From: Bacillota bacterium
GTDB lineage: Bacteria; Bacillota; SHA-98; Ch115; JABLXJ01
Assembly: GCA_013178125.1 (NCBI GenBank)
Contig: JABLXJ010000001.1
Coordinates: forward strand, 248,001 to 312,000
Direction of reading: 5' to 3'
DNA: 64,000 bases
In this document: positions 1 to 8,078 of the stretch, piece after piece
Layout: each line of letters opens with the position of its first letter
How positions within the stretch are numbered: the first letter of the stretch is position 1
Program-made: the position numbers and the translations under genes
Notes under the pieces: model-generated
Database searches by the model: none
Told to the model about the DNA's origin: nothing
Seen by the model: the letters and a program-made list of their open reading frames with translations, nothing else

Positions 1-1
1 G

Positions 2-325
2 GATAGGGTGCGCACGGGGGAAGTCACCTTTGCTGTCCGGAACTCGAAATATAACGGCGTGGAGATAGGAGAGAAGGATTTTATCGGGATCGCAGACGGG
101 GAGCTCAAGGTCGCCGGGAAGGGGCGAGAGGAGACCGCGAGCAATCTGATTGCCGAGATGGTCACCGAGGCTACAGAGCTGATCACGATCTATTACGGCG
201 AGGAAGTGTCGCTAAGCGAGGCCAGGGTTCTAGCTGAGCGAATCCAGGAGCAGTACCCATATGCCGAGGTTGAGCTCCAGTATGGCGGGCAGCCGATCTA
301 CTACTACATTATCTCTATCGAGTGA
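2..325 (+). CDS. fakA: Fatty acid kinase subunit A (DAK2/YloV family), C-terminal end
   Basis: The reading frame is open from the left edge, so only the last 107 or so residues are present. They match the C-terminal domain of the DegV-partner protein YloV/FakA: VRTGEVTFAVR near the start, a GVEIGEKDFIGIADG stretch, ITIYYGEEVS, and the final GGQPIYYYIISIE. FakA phosphorylates exogenous fatty acids that are bound to a FakB protein, feeding phospholipid synthesis. The family is normally about 550 residues, so about 80% of this gene lies outside the window. The position upstream of rsmD-coaD fits the usual Firmicute neighbourhood, although recG, which often follows fakA, is absent here. Confidence 0.9.
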   Translation, partial: DRVRTGEVTFAVRNSKYNGVEIGEKDFIGIADGELKVAGKGREETASNLIAEMVTEATELITIYYGEEVSLSEARVLAERIQEQYPYAEVELQYGGQPIYYYIISIE

Positions 326-339
326 TAGATAAAATTTAA

Positions 340-363
340 GATGACGGCCTTTCGGCCGTCATC
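340..363 (+). terminator. Perfect 10-bp hairpin after fakA
   Basis: GATGACGGCC and GGCCGTCATC are separated by TTTC, 14 bases after the fakA stop. The plus strand has no U-tract after the stem. The minus strand reads TTAAATTTTATC after it, which is only moderately U-rich. It probably ends or protects the fakA transcript; a bidirectional role is possible. Confidence 0.5.
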
Positions 364-369
364 TCGTGG

Positions 370-510
370 GAGAGGAGAAACCGGAGGAAGAGCTTATGGG
401 GGAGGGTTTCTAAACCCTGATCTAATCTTGCCTCGTGTCCGACGCTTGGATTAGTTAATCCCCCCTGACGGGACCGGGCTTACGTCCCGTCCAGGACTAC
501 ACCTCCTCTT
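370..510 (+). ncRNA. Candidate structured RNA or 5' leader element of unknown class
   Basis: Four sets of pairings nest into one multi-branch fold. The closing helix is 370-377 with 503-510 (GAGAGGAG/CUCCUCUU). An inner helix pairs 398-402 with 460-464 and encloses two hairpins: 403-408/413-418 (loop UCUA) and 422-427/449-454, the latter extended by 430-435/440-445 with one mismatch. A third hairpin pairs 467-474 with 484-491. I checked for T-box, cobalamin, TPP, FMN, ykkC, tmRNA, SRP and RNase P signatures and did not recognise any. It lies about 110 bases upstream of rsmD. It could be a riboswitch-like leader, a free small RNA, or a palindromic mobile repeat. The strand is assumed from the flanking genes. 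Confidence 0.45.
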
Positions 511-618
511 CGATTCTCTCGATATGTAGTATGCAAAGGACAAGGGGGATTTATTCAGATATTTTTCTTAGAACTTTAAGGTTGCAGTGTAATAATATGG
601 AGGAAGGTTCACCAGTCA

Positions 619-1209
619 ATGCGCGTGATCTCCGGCATCGCCAGGGGGCGAAGGCTTAAATCGTTGCGGGGGCTTGCCACCCGCCCTACTGCTGACCGCG
701 TCAAGGAATCCCTCTTCGACATCCTGGGTTTTCGCGTAATCGACGCATCCATTCTCGATCTCTATGCGGGAACCGGCGGCGTCGGCATAGAGGCACTGAG
801 CCGGGGTTCCAGACATGCTGTATTTATTGACGATAACCCGCAGGCGATCGCGGTCATCAGGGACAATCTCGAGCTTGTGGGTTTCGAGGACAGGGCCGAG
901 GTGTATAGGAATGATGCCTTCAAGGCCCTTGAGATATTGAGCCGCCGCGGGTGCCGGTTTGATATCATCTTCATCGACCCGCCTTACGCCATGAGGGTGG
1001 GAGGCGAGGTGATCGGCGCGGTGGGGCGCCTTGGGCTGATGGAGGTCTGCGGCACGGCCGTTCTCGAGCATAGCAGGTATGAAGAGGTCCCGATAGAAAT
1101 CTCGGGGCTGAAAATAATAAGAGCAGAGAGGTTTGGCGACACGATGCTTTCATTCTATAAAAGGGAGGATGCAGGTGGTGGCGATAGCAGTTTACCCGGG
1201 AAGCTTTGA
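619..1209 (+). CDS. rsmD: 16S rRNA (guanine966-N2)-methyltransferase RsmD
   Basis: This SAM-dependent enzyme methylates G966 of 16S rRNA in the assembling 30S subunit. The 196-residue protein is full length for the family. It shows the N-terminal RPTADRV (22-28) segment, the SAM-binding motif [14 protein letters not shown] (47-60) and the catalytic IDPPY (119-123). The ATG follows GGAGGAAGG by 11 bases. It overlaps coaD by 32 bases, the rsmD-coaD pairing found in many Firmicutes, so the two are very likely co-transcribed. The structured element at 370-510 lies in its probable leader. Confidence 0.95.
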   Translation: MRVISGIARGRRLKSLRGLATRPTADRVKESLFDILGFRVIDASILDLYAGTGGVGIEALSRGSRHAVFIDDNPQAIAVIRDNLELVGFEDRAEVYRNDAFKALEILSRRGCRFDIIFIDPPYAMRVGGEVIGAVGRLGLMEVCGTAVLEHSRYEEVPIEISGLKIIRAERFGDTMLSFYKREDAGGGDSSLPGKL

Positions 1210-1693
1210 CCCAGTAACCTGTGGCCACCTGGATATCATAGAGCGGGCAGGCAAGATGTTTGACCTTGTGATCGTCGCCGTTCTGAGGAATCCAAGCAAG
1301 AAGCCACTGTTTACTGTAGAAGAGCGAGTTGACATGCTTCAATCCGCGGTTTGCCATCTAAATAATATCCGCGTTGACCACTTTGGCGGATTGCTCGTGG
1401 ACTATGCAAGGCGGCAAGGGGCCACAGCCATCATCAAGGGGTTGAGGGCGGTGTCGGATTTTGAATATGAATTCCAGATGGCTTCGGTTAATAGGAAGCT
1501 CGATCCCACAATAGAAACCCTCTTTATGATGACTAGCAATGAATATGCCTTTCTTAGTTCCAGCGTGGTCAAAGAGGTAGCAAGCCTTGGGGGCTGCATT
1601 CGGGGCCTGGTCCCTGAGGAGGTTGAGAAGAGGATCCGCAGGAAGTTTCGGGAAACTGGAGGGAACGACTTTGGGCAAGACAAAGGTAATTGA
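1178..1693 (+). CDS. coaD: Phosphopantetheine adenylyltransferase
   Basis: CoaD transfers AMP from ATP to 4'-phosphopantetheine, the penultimate step of coenzyme A synthesis. The nucleotidyltransferase signature [15 protein letters not shown] is at the N-terminus, and [15 protein letters not shown], the equivalent of the ISSSxVR ATP-binding loop, is near the C-terminus. I chose GTG 1178 because it gives the usual short start (M-A-I-A-V-Y-P-G) and lies 9 bases after GGGAGG; GTG 1175 is also possible, and ATG 1169 lies too close to that ribosome site. The gene overlaps rsmD at its 5' end and the coiled-coil gene at its 3' end, indicating coupled translation. Confidence 0.94.
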   Translation: MAIAVYPGSFDPVTCGHLDIIERAGKMFDLVIVAVLRNPSKKPLFTVEERVDMLQSAVCHLNNIRVDHFGGLLVDYARRQGATAIIKGLRAVSDFEYEFQMASVNRKLDPTIETLFMMTSNEYAFLSSSVVKEVASLGGCIRGLVPEEVEKRIRRKFRETGGNDFGQDKGN

Positions 1694-2123
1694 TCTTCTC
1701 GACAGGCTTGAGGTGGCGATTGAGTCGGCGCGGCGCGTCCCGCTCATCGGCAAGGCGATGGTGGATTCATACGAGCTCCTTGAGATCATCGACCAGATCC
1801 GAATCGCCCTGCCCCAGGAGATCAAAGACGCTGAGCTGCTTCTCAGGGACAAGGAGAGGCTGCTTTCGGAAGCCAGGGCCGAGGCTGAACGCCTGGTTAG
1901 TTCCGCCCAGGACCACATCGCGAGCCTCGTAGACAATAATGAGGTCGTCCGGGCTGCCCGTGCAGAGGCTGAAAGGATCCTGGTGGAGAGCCGGAATGAA
2001 GTCGAGGCAATGAAATCCGGCGCGGATGAATACGTCGATGAGACCCTCGCCAATCTGGAGGAAAACCTCCAGCGCGTATTGAAGGTCGTGCGTAAGGGGA
2101 GGGAGGAGTTGAGGAGGAAGTGA
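1671..2123 (+). CDS. Coiled-coil protein of the F0-ATPase subunit B/H-like type
   Basis: The 150-residue protein begins [18 protein letters not shown] from a TTG that follows TGGAGGG by 7 bases. About 90 residues are a charged alanine- and glutamate-rich coiled coil ([23 protein letters not shown] onward), with no membrane segment or catalytic motif. Similar proteins sit next to coaD and ylbJ in Clostridia and are usually labelled ATPase or subunit-H-like only because of the heptads, so no function is assigned. It overlaps coaD by 23 bases and is probably the last gene of the rsmD-coaD operon. Its end shares a hairpin with the convergent ylbJ. Confidence 0.8.
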   Translation: MGKTKVIDLLDRLEVAIESARRVPLIGKAMVDSYELLEIIDQIRIALPQEIKDAELLLRDKERLLSEARAEAERLVSSAQDHIASLVDNNEVVRAARAEAERILVESRNEVEAMKSGADEYVDETLANLEENLQRVLKVVRKGREELRRK

Positions 2124-2139
2124 GGCCCTACTTCCTCCT
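2112..2139. terminator. Hairpin spanning the convergent 3' ends of the coiled-coil gene and ylbJ
   Basis: AGGAGGAAGT and ACTTCCTCCT form a 10-bp stem around an 8-base loop. The stop codons of both convergent genes lie inside the structure, and neither strand has a U-tract. It probably acts as a shared, bidirectional transcript end or processing site. Confidence 0.45.
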
Positions 2140-3393
2140 GAGGTCGACCTTGAAGCCAAAGATGCTGAATGACCGGCTCATGCGGATAATGAGCGAGGCT
2201 CCGACCAACACGCCCGTGATGAGCAACAAGTGGGCGCCGCGAAGCCACAGGCGCGTCGCCAGGGGCACGCCGGGCGCGGCTGCCTTCGTGACGAAGGTCG
2301 GGACAACGACGCCCCCCACCACCTTTCCAGCAGGGCCCATGAGGAGGAACGTGATCGCCATCGCGAGGGCCGCCTGGATCATGCGGGCGATCACATAGGG
2401 GCCGATTCTAATGTCTGTACCCTCGGTCATGCTTGTAACCTGTGCGAAGACTGACAGGCCGCTCCACGCGATTATTGCGCTTGCAGCCATGACGCGCTGC
2501 ACAAGCGGGCATGCGGCCTTGCTTGCAAGCTCGCTTCCTATAGTTATCTCGAAGAGGCCGCTGATGAAGGGTGTTGCAAGTGCCTGACTCATTCCAAATG
2601 GCTCCATTATGAAGCCCAGCGGCAATGCTATCAGTTTCGTTACGCCCACGATTGTCAGCACGCGGATTATCACAGAGAACATGATTATGACGCCGCCAAT
2701 GAGAAGGAGGGAATTCACCGAATCCCTCACCGAATCCCCGAAGAGCTGGCCAAAGGACCTGCCGTCATCCCTGCGGGCCCGGTAAAGATCGCGGACGGCC
2801 TTTGCTAATATGCTTTCTCCCTTTCTGGGGCGACGCATCAGCGGGATTCTCTCGCGCTCAACCCCGTTCCTTCCGTGAAGGCGCATGATAAATCCCAGGA
2901 GGATGCTGGAGATGTAGTGAGCTGCTACAATGACCGGCCCGAGCGACGGCATCTCGAACATTCCAACGGCAACAGCCCCAGCCATGAAAAGGGGATCAGC
3001 AGTATTCGAAAAGGCGAGGAGTCGCTCCGCCTCTACTCGAGTGCAGAGGTTCTCCCTGCGGAGCCTGCCCGTGATGCGCGCCCCCATCGGATAGCCTGAT
3101 GCAAGGCCCATGGCGACAGCGAACGCCCCGACGCCGGGCACGTCGAAGAGGGGCCTCATCAGCGGCTCGAGGAGAGCCCCGAGGAAGTGGACGACTCCCA
3201 GCCCCATCAAGACCTCCGCTGCAATAAAGAAGGGGAGGAGCGCCGGGAATACTATCTCCCACCAGACCCGCACCCCTTCCAGGGACGCCTTGAATGACTC
3301 CTCGGGGTAGGCGATTACGGCAGTTGTCACGAGAAGCGCGATGAAGGCTATGAGATAGGCCGAGCGTTTGCTGATGGCACTCTGCTTTCTCAT
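2128..3393 (-). CDS. ylbJ: Sporulation integral membrane protein YlbJ
   Basis: The polytopic membrane protein has 421 residues. A signal-anchor helix lies near residues 12-30, and two nucleoside-recognition-like (Gate) domains contain the conserved stretches PALLPFFIAAEVLMG, GLASGYPMGARI and, later, VIAWSG-type segments. YlbJ is a sigma-E family sporulation protein needed for spore cortex and heat-resistant spores; its transport substrate is not established. The position beside rsmD-coaD matches Bacillus ylbH-coaD-ylbJ. The start is an ATG behind GGAGGGAGGAGAG. Its presence is one of the firmest signs that the organism makes endospores. Confidence 0.92.
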   Translation of the reverse strand: MRKQSAISKRSAYLIAFIALLVTTAVIAYPEESFKASLEGVRVWWEIVFPALLPFFIAAEVLMGLGVVHFLGALLEPLMRPLFDVPGVGAFAVAMGLASGYPMGARITGRLRRENLCTRVEAERLLAFSNTADPLFMAGAVAVGMFEMPSLGPVIVAAHYISSILLGFIMRLHGRNGVERERIPLMRRPRKGESILAKAVRDLYRARRDDGRSFGQLFGDSVRDSVNSLLLIGGVIIMFSVIIRVLTIVGVTKLIALPLGFIMEPFGMSQALATPFISGLFEITIGSELASKAACPLVQRVMAASAIIAWSGLSVFAQVTSMTEGTDIRIGPYVIARMIQAALAMAITFLLMGPAGKVVGGVVVPTFVTKAAAPGVPLATRLWLRGAHLLLITGVLVGASLIIRMSRSFSIFGFKVDLRRK

Positions 3394-3579
3394 CGGTCTC
3401 TCCTCCCTCCGGTACGCTATATCTATATTAGGGATGGGACTAGATTATTCTAGTTGAGGGAGAAGATAACCGGCCCAGCTCAAGGCATGACGCTCCAGTG
3501 GAGGTTCCCTGTGGCCGCATTTTGGGCACAGGGCTTATCAAGAGGGAGGAAAGCGAAAGCGCTGGTTGCCGGTAAAGCT

Positions 3580-3783
3580 CTATCTATTAACCGTTTTCAG
3601 GAGATTTAAGCGGGTGAATTCGACGATCAATTCATCCAGCTCCTGGCTAGCTCTTTGCACCTCATCCGACGTTAGGATGAATCCCCGTTCTTCCGCGGTT
3701 TTATGGAGTTTCGCTCTAAGCATCTCTATTCGTTCATTGAGTTCGCGTGTCTCTGCATTCAAAATCTTTATCATTTTCATCAA
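3580..3783 (-). CDS. Spo0E-like aspartyl-phosphate phosphatase
   Basis: The 67-residue protein has the family signature SQELDELIVEF (near 45-56) behind an amphipathic helix, as expected for the two-helix Spo0E fold. Spo0E-type proteins remove phosphate from Spo0A~P and so delay entry into sporulation. The start is taken as TTG 3783, 11 bases after AGGAGG; an ATG at 3780 is in the same frame. It stands alone between ylbJ and thrC on the same strand. Confidence 0.88.
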   Translation of the reverse strand: MMKMIKILNAETRELNERIEMLRAKLHKTAEERGFILTSDEVQRASQELDELIVEFTRLNLLKTVNR

Positions 3784-4124
3784 GATTTTAGTATCCTCCT
3801 GAGAACTATTGGAAATCTAGGAGCGATGAGGAATTGCATGACCAGTACATCCACCATGGCGATTCATGGGGGGTAACGTAATGTTATAGCAACTCATCGG
3901 ACCCCAATGCAACAGACATACTATAGCAGACGCGCAGCATTTTTCCAAGTCTCGCGGGCGGGTGCCAGGGTGTAATCATGGCTGGAAAATAGATAAACTG
4001 CGGGGGATTTCGGGACAAGGTTGAGAGTTTCTCTAAAAATCATCAAAGCATCCCCAGGTGCCTAAGTCCCAGGATCCATGCTCGGTACCATGCCCATGCC
4101 CGGCGCGGTCCGGGACTCGGGTGC
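3784..4124. other. Intergenic stretch between the spo0E-like gene and thrC
   Basis: This 341-base gap on the upstream side of the spo0E-like gene contains its ribosome site (AGGAGG on the minus strand at 3795-3800). No convincing gene is present. A weak inverted pair (AGTCCC near 4065, GGGACT near 4111) lies downstream of thrC without a U-tract. I see no other structured element. Confidence 0.5.
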
Positions 4125-5645
4125 CTAGTTGGGGCTAAGCAGCTGCATCACCACGTTACGCATCTCGGCAGGGGCGCACTCGATCGTATGCCTGGGGGAC
4201 TTGAATTCAAGGTCTCTCAGGCCTTCAGGTATGGGCATATTGCCGATATCAGCGAGAACCCGTAGGAGATCGAACTCGCTCTGTCCCTGGATCTGTTCCT
4301 CTCCAGCTATCGCCTTGACCACGCTCCCAGCAAATTTAAACGGGCTCGCCGTCGATGCAAGAATAGTTTTGCGCCTATCCTGGGTGGCGGCCACATACTT
4401 GTCATGCACATTCTTGCCGACAGCGGTATGGGTATCCAGGACATAGTGGTAGCTGTCATATACCGCCTTGATTGTAGCGATGGTCTCGGCCTCGGTCGCG
4501 TAATCCGCCCAGAACAGCTCCGTGAGCGCACCCTTGACATCGCTGTCCACCTCATACGTGCCGGTCCCTGCGAGATCATGCATCCATTGCCTGACGAGCT
4601 TCCCATTATGACCCGTCAGTTCAAAAAGGAGGCGCTCCAGGTTGCTTGAAACCAGGATATCCATGGATGGGGAGATGGTTTGCACAAACCTGCGTTTTCT
4701 GGTATATACGCCGGTCCTCATAAAATCCACAAGGACGTTATTCTCGTTGGATGCGCAGATGAGCTTGTGTACAGGCAATCCCATCCGCCTGGCGTAGTAA
4801 GCCGCGAGGATGTTGCCGAAGTTGCCCGTGGGAACGGCGATGTTGACCTCCTCGCCCGGCGCGAGCTCGCCCATGGTCACAAGGTCGCAGTAGGCAGATA
4901 TGTAATAGACGATCTGTGGGACGAGCCTTCCCCAGTTGATGGAGTTGGCGGAAGATAGCCTGAATCCCATCTCGGAGAGGAGAGCGTTGAAGCCTTTATC
5001 ACCGAATATGCGTTTCACTCCCGTCTGGGCTTCGTCGAAGTTCCCCAAAATGCCTACTACCGCAACATTCCGGCCTTCCTGGGTCACCATCTGGCGCTCC
5101 TGCACCTCGCTCACGCCTGCATGCGGGTAGAACACGATTATCCTAGTGCCGGGGACATCCTTGAATCCCTCAAGGGCAGCCTTGCCTGTGTCCCCGGAGG
5201 TGGCCACCAGGATGACGATCTCCTTCTCCTCGGAGGTCTTCATCGAGGCGAGGGTCAGGAGGTGCGGCAATATCTGGAGCGCGACATCCTTAAAGGCGCA
5301 GGTGGGGCCGTGCCAGAGTTCGAGGATATAAAGTTGGGATCCTGGTCCTGCAAGAGGCCTCACGGGTGCAACACCCTTGACATCGAAGGCGCCGCGCCCG
5401 TATGCGGCCCTGATGCAGGCTGCGAGCTCTTCATCCGTAAAATCCGTTAAGAATGCCCCGAGGATGACCTTTGCCCTCTCGAGGTAGCTCATTCCGACCA
5501 TATCGTCAATGGTGCAGGCCCCACTCATTCCGAGCTCCGGCACGCGCTCGGGGGTGAAGAGCCCGCCGTCGGGGGCGATGCCAAGTTTAATGGCTTCGGC
5601 CGGAGTTGCAGCGAGGCCTGGATTGCGTGAGCTGATGTAAAGCAT
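4125..5645 (-). CDS. thrC: Threonine synthase
   Basis: This PLP enzyme converts O-phosphohomoserine to threonine. The 506-residue length fits the long fungal/bacterial subtype. The N-terminus MLYISSRN and APDGGLFTPE match the family. The PLP lysine lies in HGPTCAFKDVALQ (near 114-126), where leucine is more usual at the cysteine position, and LVATSGDTGKAALEGF (near 148-163) is the phosphate-binding region. The ATG follows GGGGAGG. Neither hom nor thrB adjoins it, so it is a stand-alone gene here. The 113-base upstream gap holds AT-rich direct and inverted GTATA motifs but no T-box. Confidence 0.95.
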   Translation of the reverse strand: MLYISSRNPGLAATPAEAIKLGIAPDGGLFTPERVPELGMSGACTIDDMVGMSYLERAKVILGAFLTDFTDEELAACIRAAYGRGAFDVKGVAPVRPLAGPGSQLYILELWHGPTCAFKDVALQILPHLLTLASMKTSEEKEIVILVATSGDTGKAALEGFKDVPGTRIIVFYPHAGVSEVQERQMVTQEGRNVAVVGILGNFDEAQTGVKRIFGDKGFNALLSEMGFRLSSANSINWGRLVPQIVYYISAYCDLVTMGELAPGEEVNIAVPTGNFGNILAAYYARRMGLPVHKLICASNENNVLVDFMRTGVYTRKRRFVQTISPSMDILVSSNLERLLFELTGHNGKLVRQWMHDLAGTGTYEVDSDVKGALTELFWADYATEAETIATIKAVYDSYHYVLDTHTAVGKNVHDKYVAATQDRRKTILASTASPFKFAGSVVKAIAGEEQIQGQSEFDLLRVLADIGNMPIPEGLRDLEFKSPRHTIECAPAEMRNVVMQLLSPN

Positions 5646-5758
5646 GTGAATCCTCCCCGAAAGAGCTTACAGTAATTAAACGAGCTAATGATCACTAATA
5701 CAGTGTATTTATACATGTAGTATACATTTTGCCGGGCACGGCCGCAAGCGTCATAACG

Positions 5759-6766
5759 TCATAAATTGTATCTTTCAGCGGCGTAGTCCAGGATTTTGAG
5801 CGCCAGGCCCTCAAACGTCATTCCCACAGCCTTCGACATGACGGGAAAGGCGCTATACTCTACGAATAGCCCCGGCAGGGAGTTCAGCTCGAGCACATAG
5901 GGTAGACCATCAGCTCCCAGGATGATGTCCACCCTTGCATAATCCCTGCAGCCGAGCGCCGCATAGGTCTTGAGGGCCGCGTTGCGGATCGCTGACGCCT
6001 CGGCCTCACTGAGGTCAGCAGGGCATTTGCACCCTCGGGTATAGCCAAACTTGGCCTTCACATCGTAGGTGTAGGCGGATTCTCTCCCGTCATGGGGCAG
6101 CTCGAGGCCGATCTCCAGGATGGGAAGGGTGTAAGGCTTTTCGTTGCCCATAACCCCTACCGTAAATTCGCGGCCGGCGATAAACTCCTCAACTATAACT
6201 GGCTGCTGCAATTCGTGGAGAACTCGACGGATCCGGCTAACGAGCTCATCCACTGTGTTGACGATGGACTCACTCGTTATGCCTCGGCTCGACCCCTCGC
6301 GAGCCGGTTTTACAATCACGGGGAAACGCAGGGGCAGGGACTCCGACAGCGATCCTGTCATCTCCGCCGGATCTTTCCTGACCAATATGAATTCGGGCGT
6401 CCTCACCCCATCGTGCGCGAGGATCTTCTTTGTTATTCCCTTATCGAGGGCTATGCCGTGGGCCAGGGGCCCTGAGCCTGTATACGGTATATTCATCACT
6501 TCGAGAAGGGCGGGGACATACGACTGGCTGGCCTTGCCCTCGATCCCTGTAGCGAGGTTGAAAACTATGTCCGGCGTGAAGTCCTCGAGCGCGCCCATGA
6601 GATATCGCGTTGCATCATAGAGCACCGTTTGATGCCCTGCGCTGTTGAGGGCGCTTTGCACCCTGGCTATTGTCTGTCCTTTATATTGAGGCCTGTCTTT
6701 GTATATCTTCGCTTCCGCGGCTTCCGTCATTCTCCGGTTGAAGACTATGGCGACCCGAAAGCCCAT
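5759..6766 (-). CDS. D-alanine--D-alanine ligase-like ATP-grasp protein
   Basis: The 335 residues have Ddl architecture. The N-terminal domain contains VFNLATGIEGKASQSYVPALLE and PYTGSGPLAHGIALDKG. The ATP-grasp core carries FPVIVKPAREGSSRGIT, VIVEEFIAGREFTVGVMGN and DIILGADGLPYVLELNSLPGL. Ddl enzymes join two D-alanines for peptidoglycan. This member diverges from housekeeping Ddl (the N-terminal catalytic loop reads GIEGK rather than GxxGE), so it could be a Ddl paralogue or another peptide ligase of the family. It lies between nadE and thrC on the same strand. Confidence 0.82.
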   Translation of the reverse strand: MGFRVAIVFNRRMTEAAEAKIYKDRPQYKGQTIARVQSALNSAGHQTVLYDATRYLMGALEDFTPDIVFNLATGIEGKASQSYVPALLEVMNIPYTGSGPLAHGIALDKGITKKILAHDGVRTPEFILVRKDPAEMTGSLSESLPLRFPVIVKPAREGSSRGITSESIVNTVDELVSRIRRVLHELQQPVIVEEFIAGREFTVGVMGNEKPYTLPILEIGLELPHDGRESAYTYDVKAKFGYTRGCKCPADLSEAEASAIRNAALKTYAALGCRDYARVDIILGADGLPYVLELNSLPGLFVEYSAFPVMSKAVGMTFEGLALKILDYAAERYNL

Positions 6767-6826
6767 GATCGAACCCCCTTCCTTTAGATGATGTTGCTGT
6801 GTTGCTGAATTGCGGGTGTTACTCTA

Positions 6827-7618
6827 TCACCGGTATACCCGACCTGAGGGGCATGGCGGTACTATGGGGACGTTTCGCTTGAATTCTGTATTGCGAGCCC
6901 TGGCGAGGACGCATTCCACGAGATCGCCGTCCAGGCCTGCTGCCTGGAGCTGATCCTTTGTATAGCCCTTGTCGAAGGCGAGGCGCAGTATGGGATCGGC
7001 ATCTTCATAGGAGAACCCGAATTCCCTCTCGTCCGTTTGGCCCACCCAGAAGCCGGCTGTCGGCGGGCGATCGATTATGGTTTGCGGCACACCGAGAAGC
7101 TCGCCGAGCTTCTTCACCTCGGTCTTATATACCCAGGCGAGTGGGTTTATATCGCACGCCACGTCACCAAAGACCGAGAAGTAGCCGAGGAGATGCTCCG
7201 ACCTGTTGCCGGTGCCAAGGACAGCGGCGTTATTCATGGCTGCGACATGGTAGAGGATCGACATTCGCTCGCGCACCATCTTGCTCCCGATTCGCCGGGG
7301 GTCGTCGTCGGGCACCAGGCTCCTGTAGACCTCCATGAGCGGCGAGATATCGATCTCGAGAAGATTTATCCCGAGGTTCTCTGCGACGGCGCGGGCATCC
7401 CTGGCCAGATCAGTGCTGGCCGTGCCGCTCGGGAGCGATACCCCCAGCACCCTCTCCCTGCCGAGGGCCTCCACGGCGAGATAGGCGGCGACAGTGGAGT
7501 CTATGCCCCCGGATAGGCCTATTACGGTTTTGTCATAAGGAGTCTGCTTGATTGCCGCTGCGATGAAATCGACGAGGTCGCGGCGTAGATCCTGGTAGCA
7601 GGTAGGTGAATTTTGCAT
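6827..7618 (-). CDS. nadE: Ammonia-dependent NAD+ synthetase
   Basis: NadE amidates nicotinic acid adenine dinucleotide to NAD+, using ammonia and ATP. The PP-loop VIGLSGGIDSTVAAYLA lies near the N-terminus, followed by GTGNRSEHLLGYFSVFGD and KTEVKKLGELLGVP, all typical of the family. No glutaminase domain is fused, so it is the short ammonia-using form (263 residues). I chose ATG 7618 because GGAGGG precedes it by 6 bases; an upstream in-frame start lacks such a site. A good promoter lies at 7714-7742. Confidence 0.95.
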   Translation of the reverse strand: MQNSPTCYQDLRRDLVDFIAAAIKQTPYDKTVIGLSGGIDSTVAAYLAVEALGRERVLGVSLPSGTASTDLARDARAVAENLGINLLEIDISPLMEVYRSLVPDDDPRRIGSKMVRERMSILYHVAAMNNAAVLGTGNRSEHLLGYFSVFGDVACDINPLAWVYKTEVKKLGELLGVPQTIIDRPPTAGFWVGQTDEREFGFSYEDADPILRLAFDKGYTKDQLQAAGLDGDLVECVLARARNTEFKRNVPIVPPCPSGRVYR

Positions 7619-7713
7619 GAAGATCCCTCCAATGTACTCAGCCTTTACCCCCAACAGGCCTGGTATTCCTCGATTCAGGCCCTTGCCAGTGGGAAGGCTC
7701 CTGGTTACTGGTT

Positions 7714-7742
7714 ACCATATCATAATATTTCGCATATGTCAA
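7714..7742 (-). promoter_or_regulatory. Sigma-A-type promoter of nadE
   Basis: Read on the minus strand, TTGACA (7737-7742) and TATGGT (7714-7719) are separated by 17 bases. This leaves a leader of about 90 bases before nadE, which includes the directly repeated TGGTTAC units at 7701-7714 (plus-strand sense). Confidence 0.6.
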
Positions 7743-8078
7743 ACCCGGGCCGGGCGGCAGACGGGCAGGCAGCCGGGAGGTGGGATGGAGACACCACCTG
7801 AGCCCGGTTGCATAATCGCCGGACCCTCATAGCCGGCGGATATAGCTGGCGGATATGGATGGGGCGGGTATAGCCGGCGGGTATGGGTGGCAAAAAACTG
7901 CGTGCAATGACTCTGAACATGCAGGTATTCGGACCACGAATCGAGAATAGCCTCAGGCGGGGTATTTAGGCGAGATATTTCTATAGTATGTATGTTCGAG
8001 TCATTGCGACTGGATGCCGACCGGTACAGGGAAACCGGGCGGTGCGGATAGTTGCAGGTTGTGGAGGTTTGGAGCCAC
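7743..8078. other. Intergenic region between the nadE promoter and murJ
   Basis: This region is GC-rich and non-coding, with the tandem repeats described at 7829-7891. The murJ ribosome site GGAGG lies at 8063-8067. The long reverse-strand frame that covers this gap has proline- and arginine-rich, low-complexity content and looks like a shadow, not a gene. Confidence 0.5.
7829..7891. repeat. Degenerate 13-base tandem repeat
   Basis: Units read ATAGCCGGCGGAT, ATAGCTGGCGGAT, ATGGATGGGGCGGGT, ATAGCCGGCGGGT and a partial ATGGGTGGC. The array is intergenic, between the divergent nadE and murJ genes. Confidence 0.75.

Noticed and set aside
370-510. T-box, 6S, SRP, tmRNA or RNase P RNA
   Set aside because: The conserved motifs of these classes (for example the T-box AGGGTGG, the SRP GGAAG loop context, the RNase P core) are missing, so only an unknown structured element is claimed.
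1358-2248. Long reverse-strand frame over coaD and the coiled-coil gene
   Set aside because: It lies antisense to better-supported genes, lacks a family match and has biased serine- and arginine-rich content.
5646-5758. T-box or threonine attenuator before thrC
   Set aside because: The gap is only 113 bases and lacks any specifier loop, anti-terminator or leader peptide with threonine codons.
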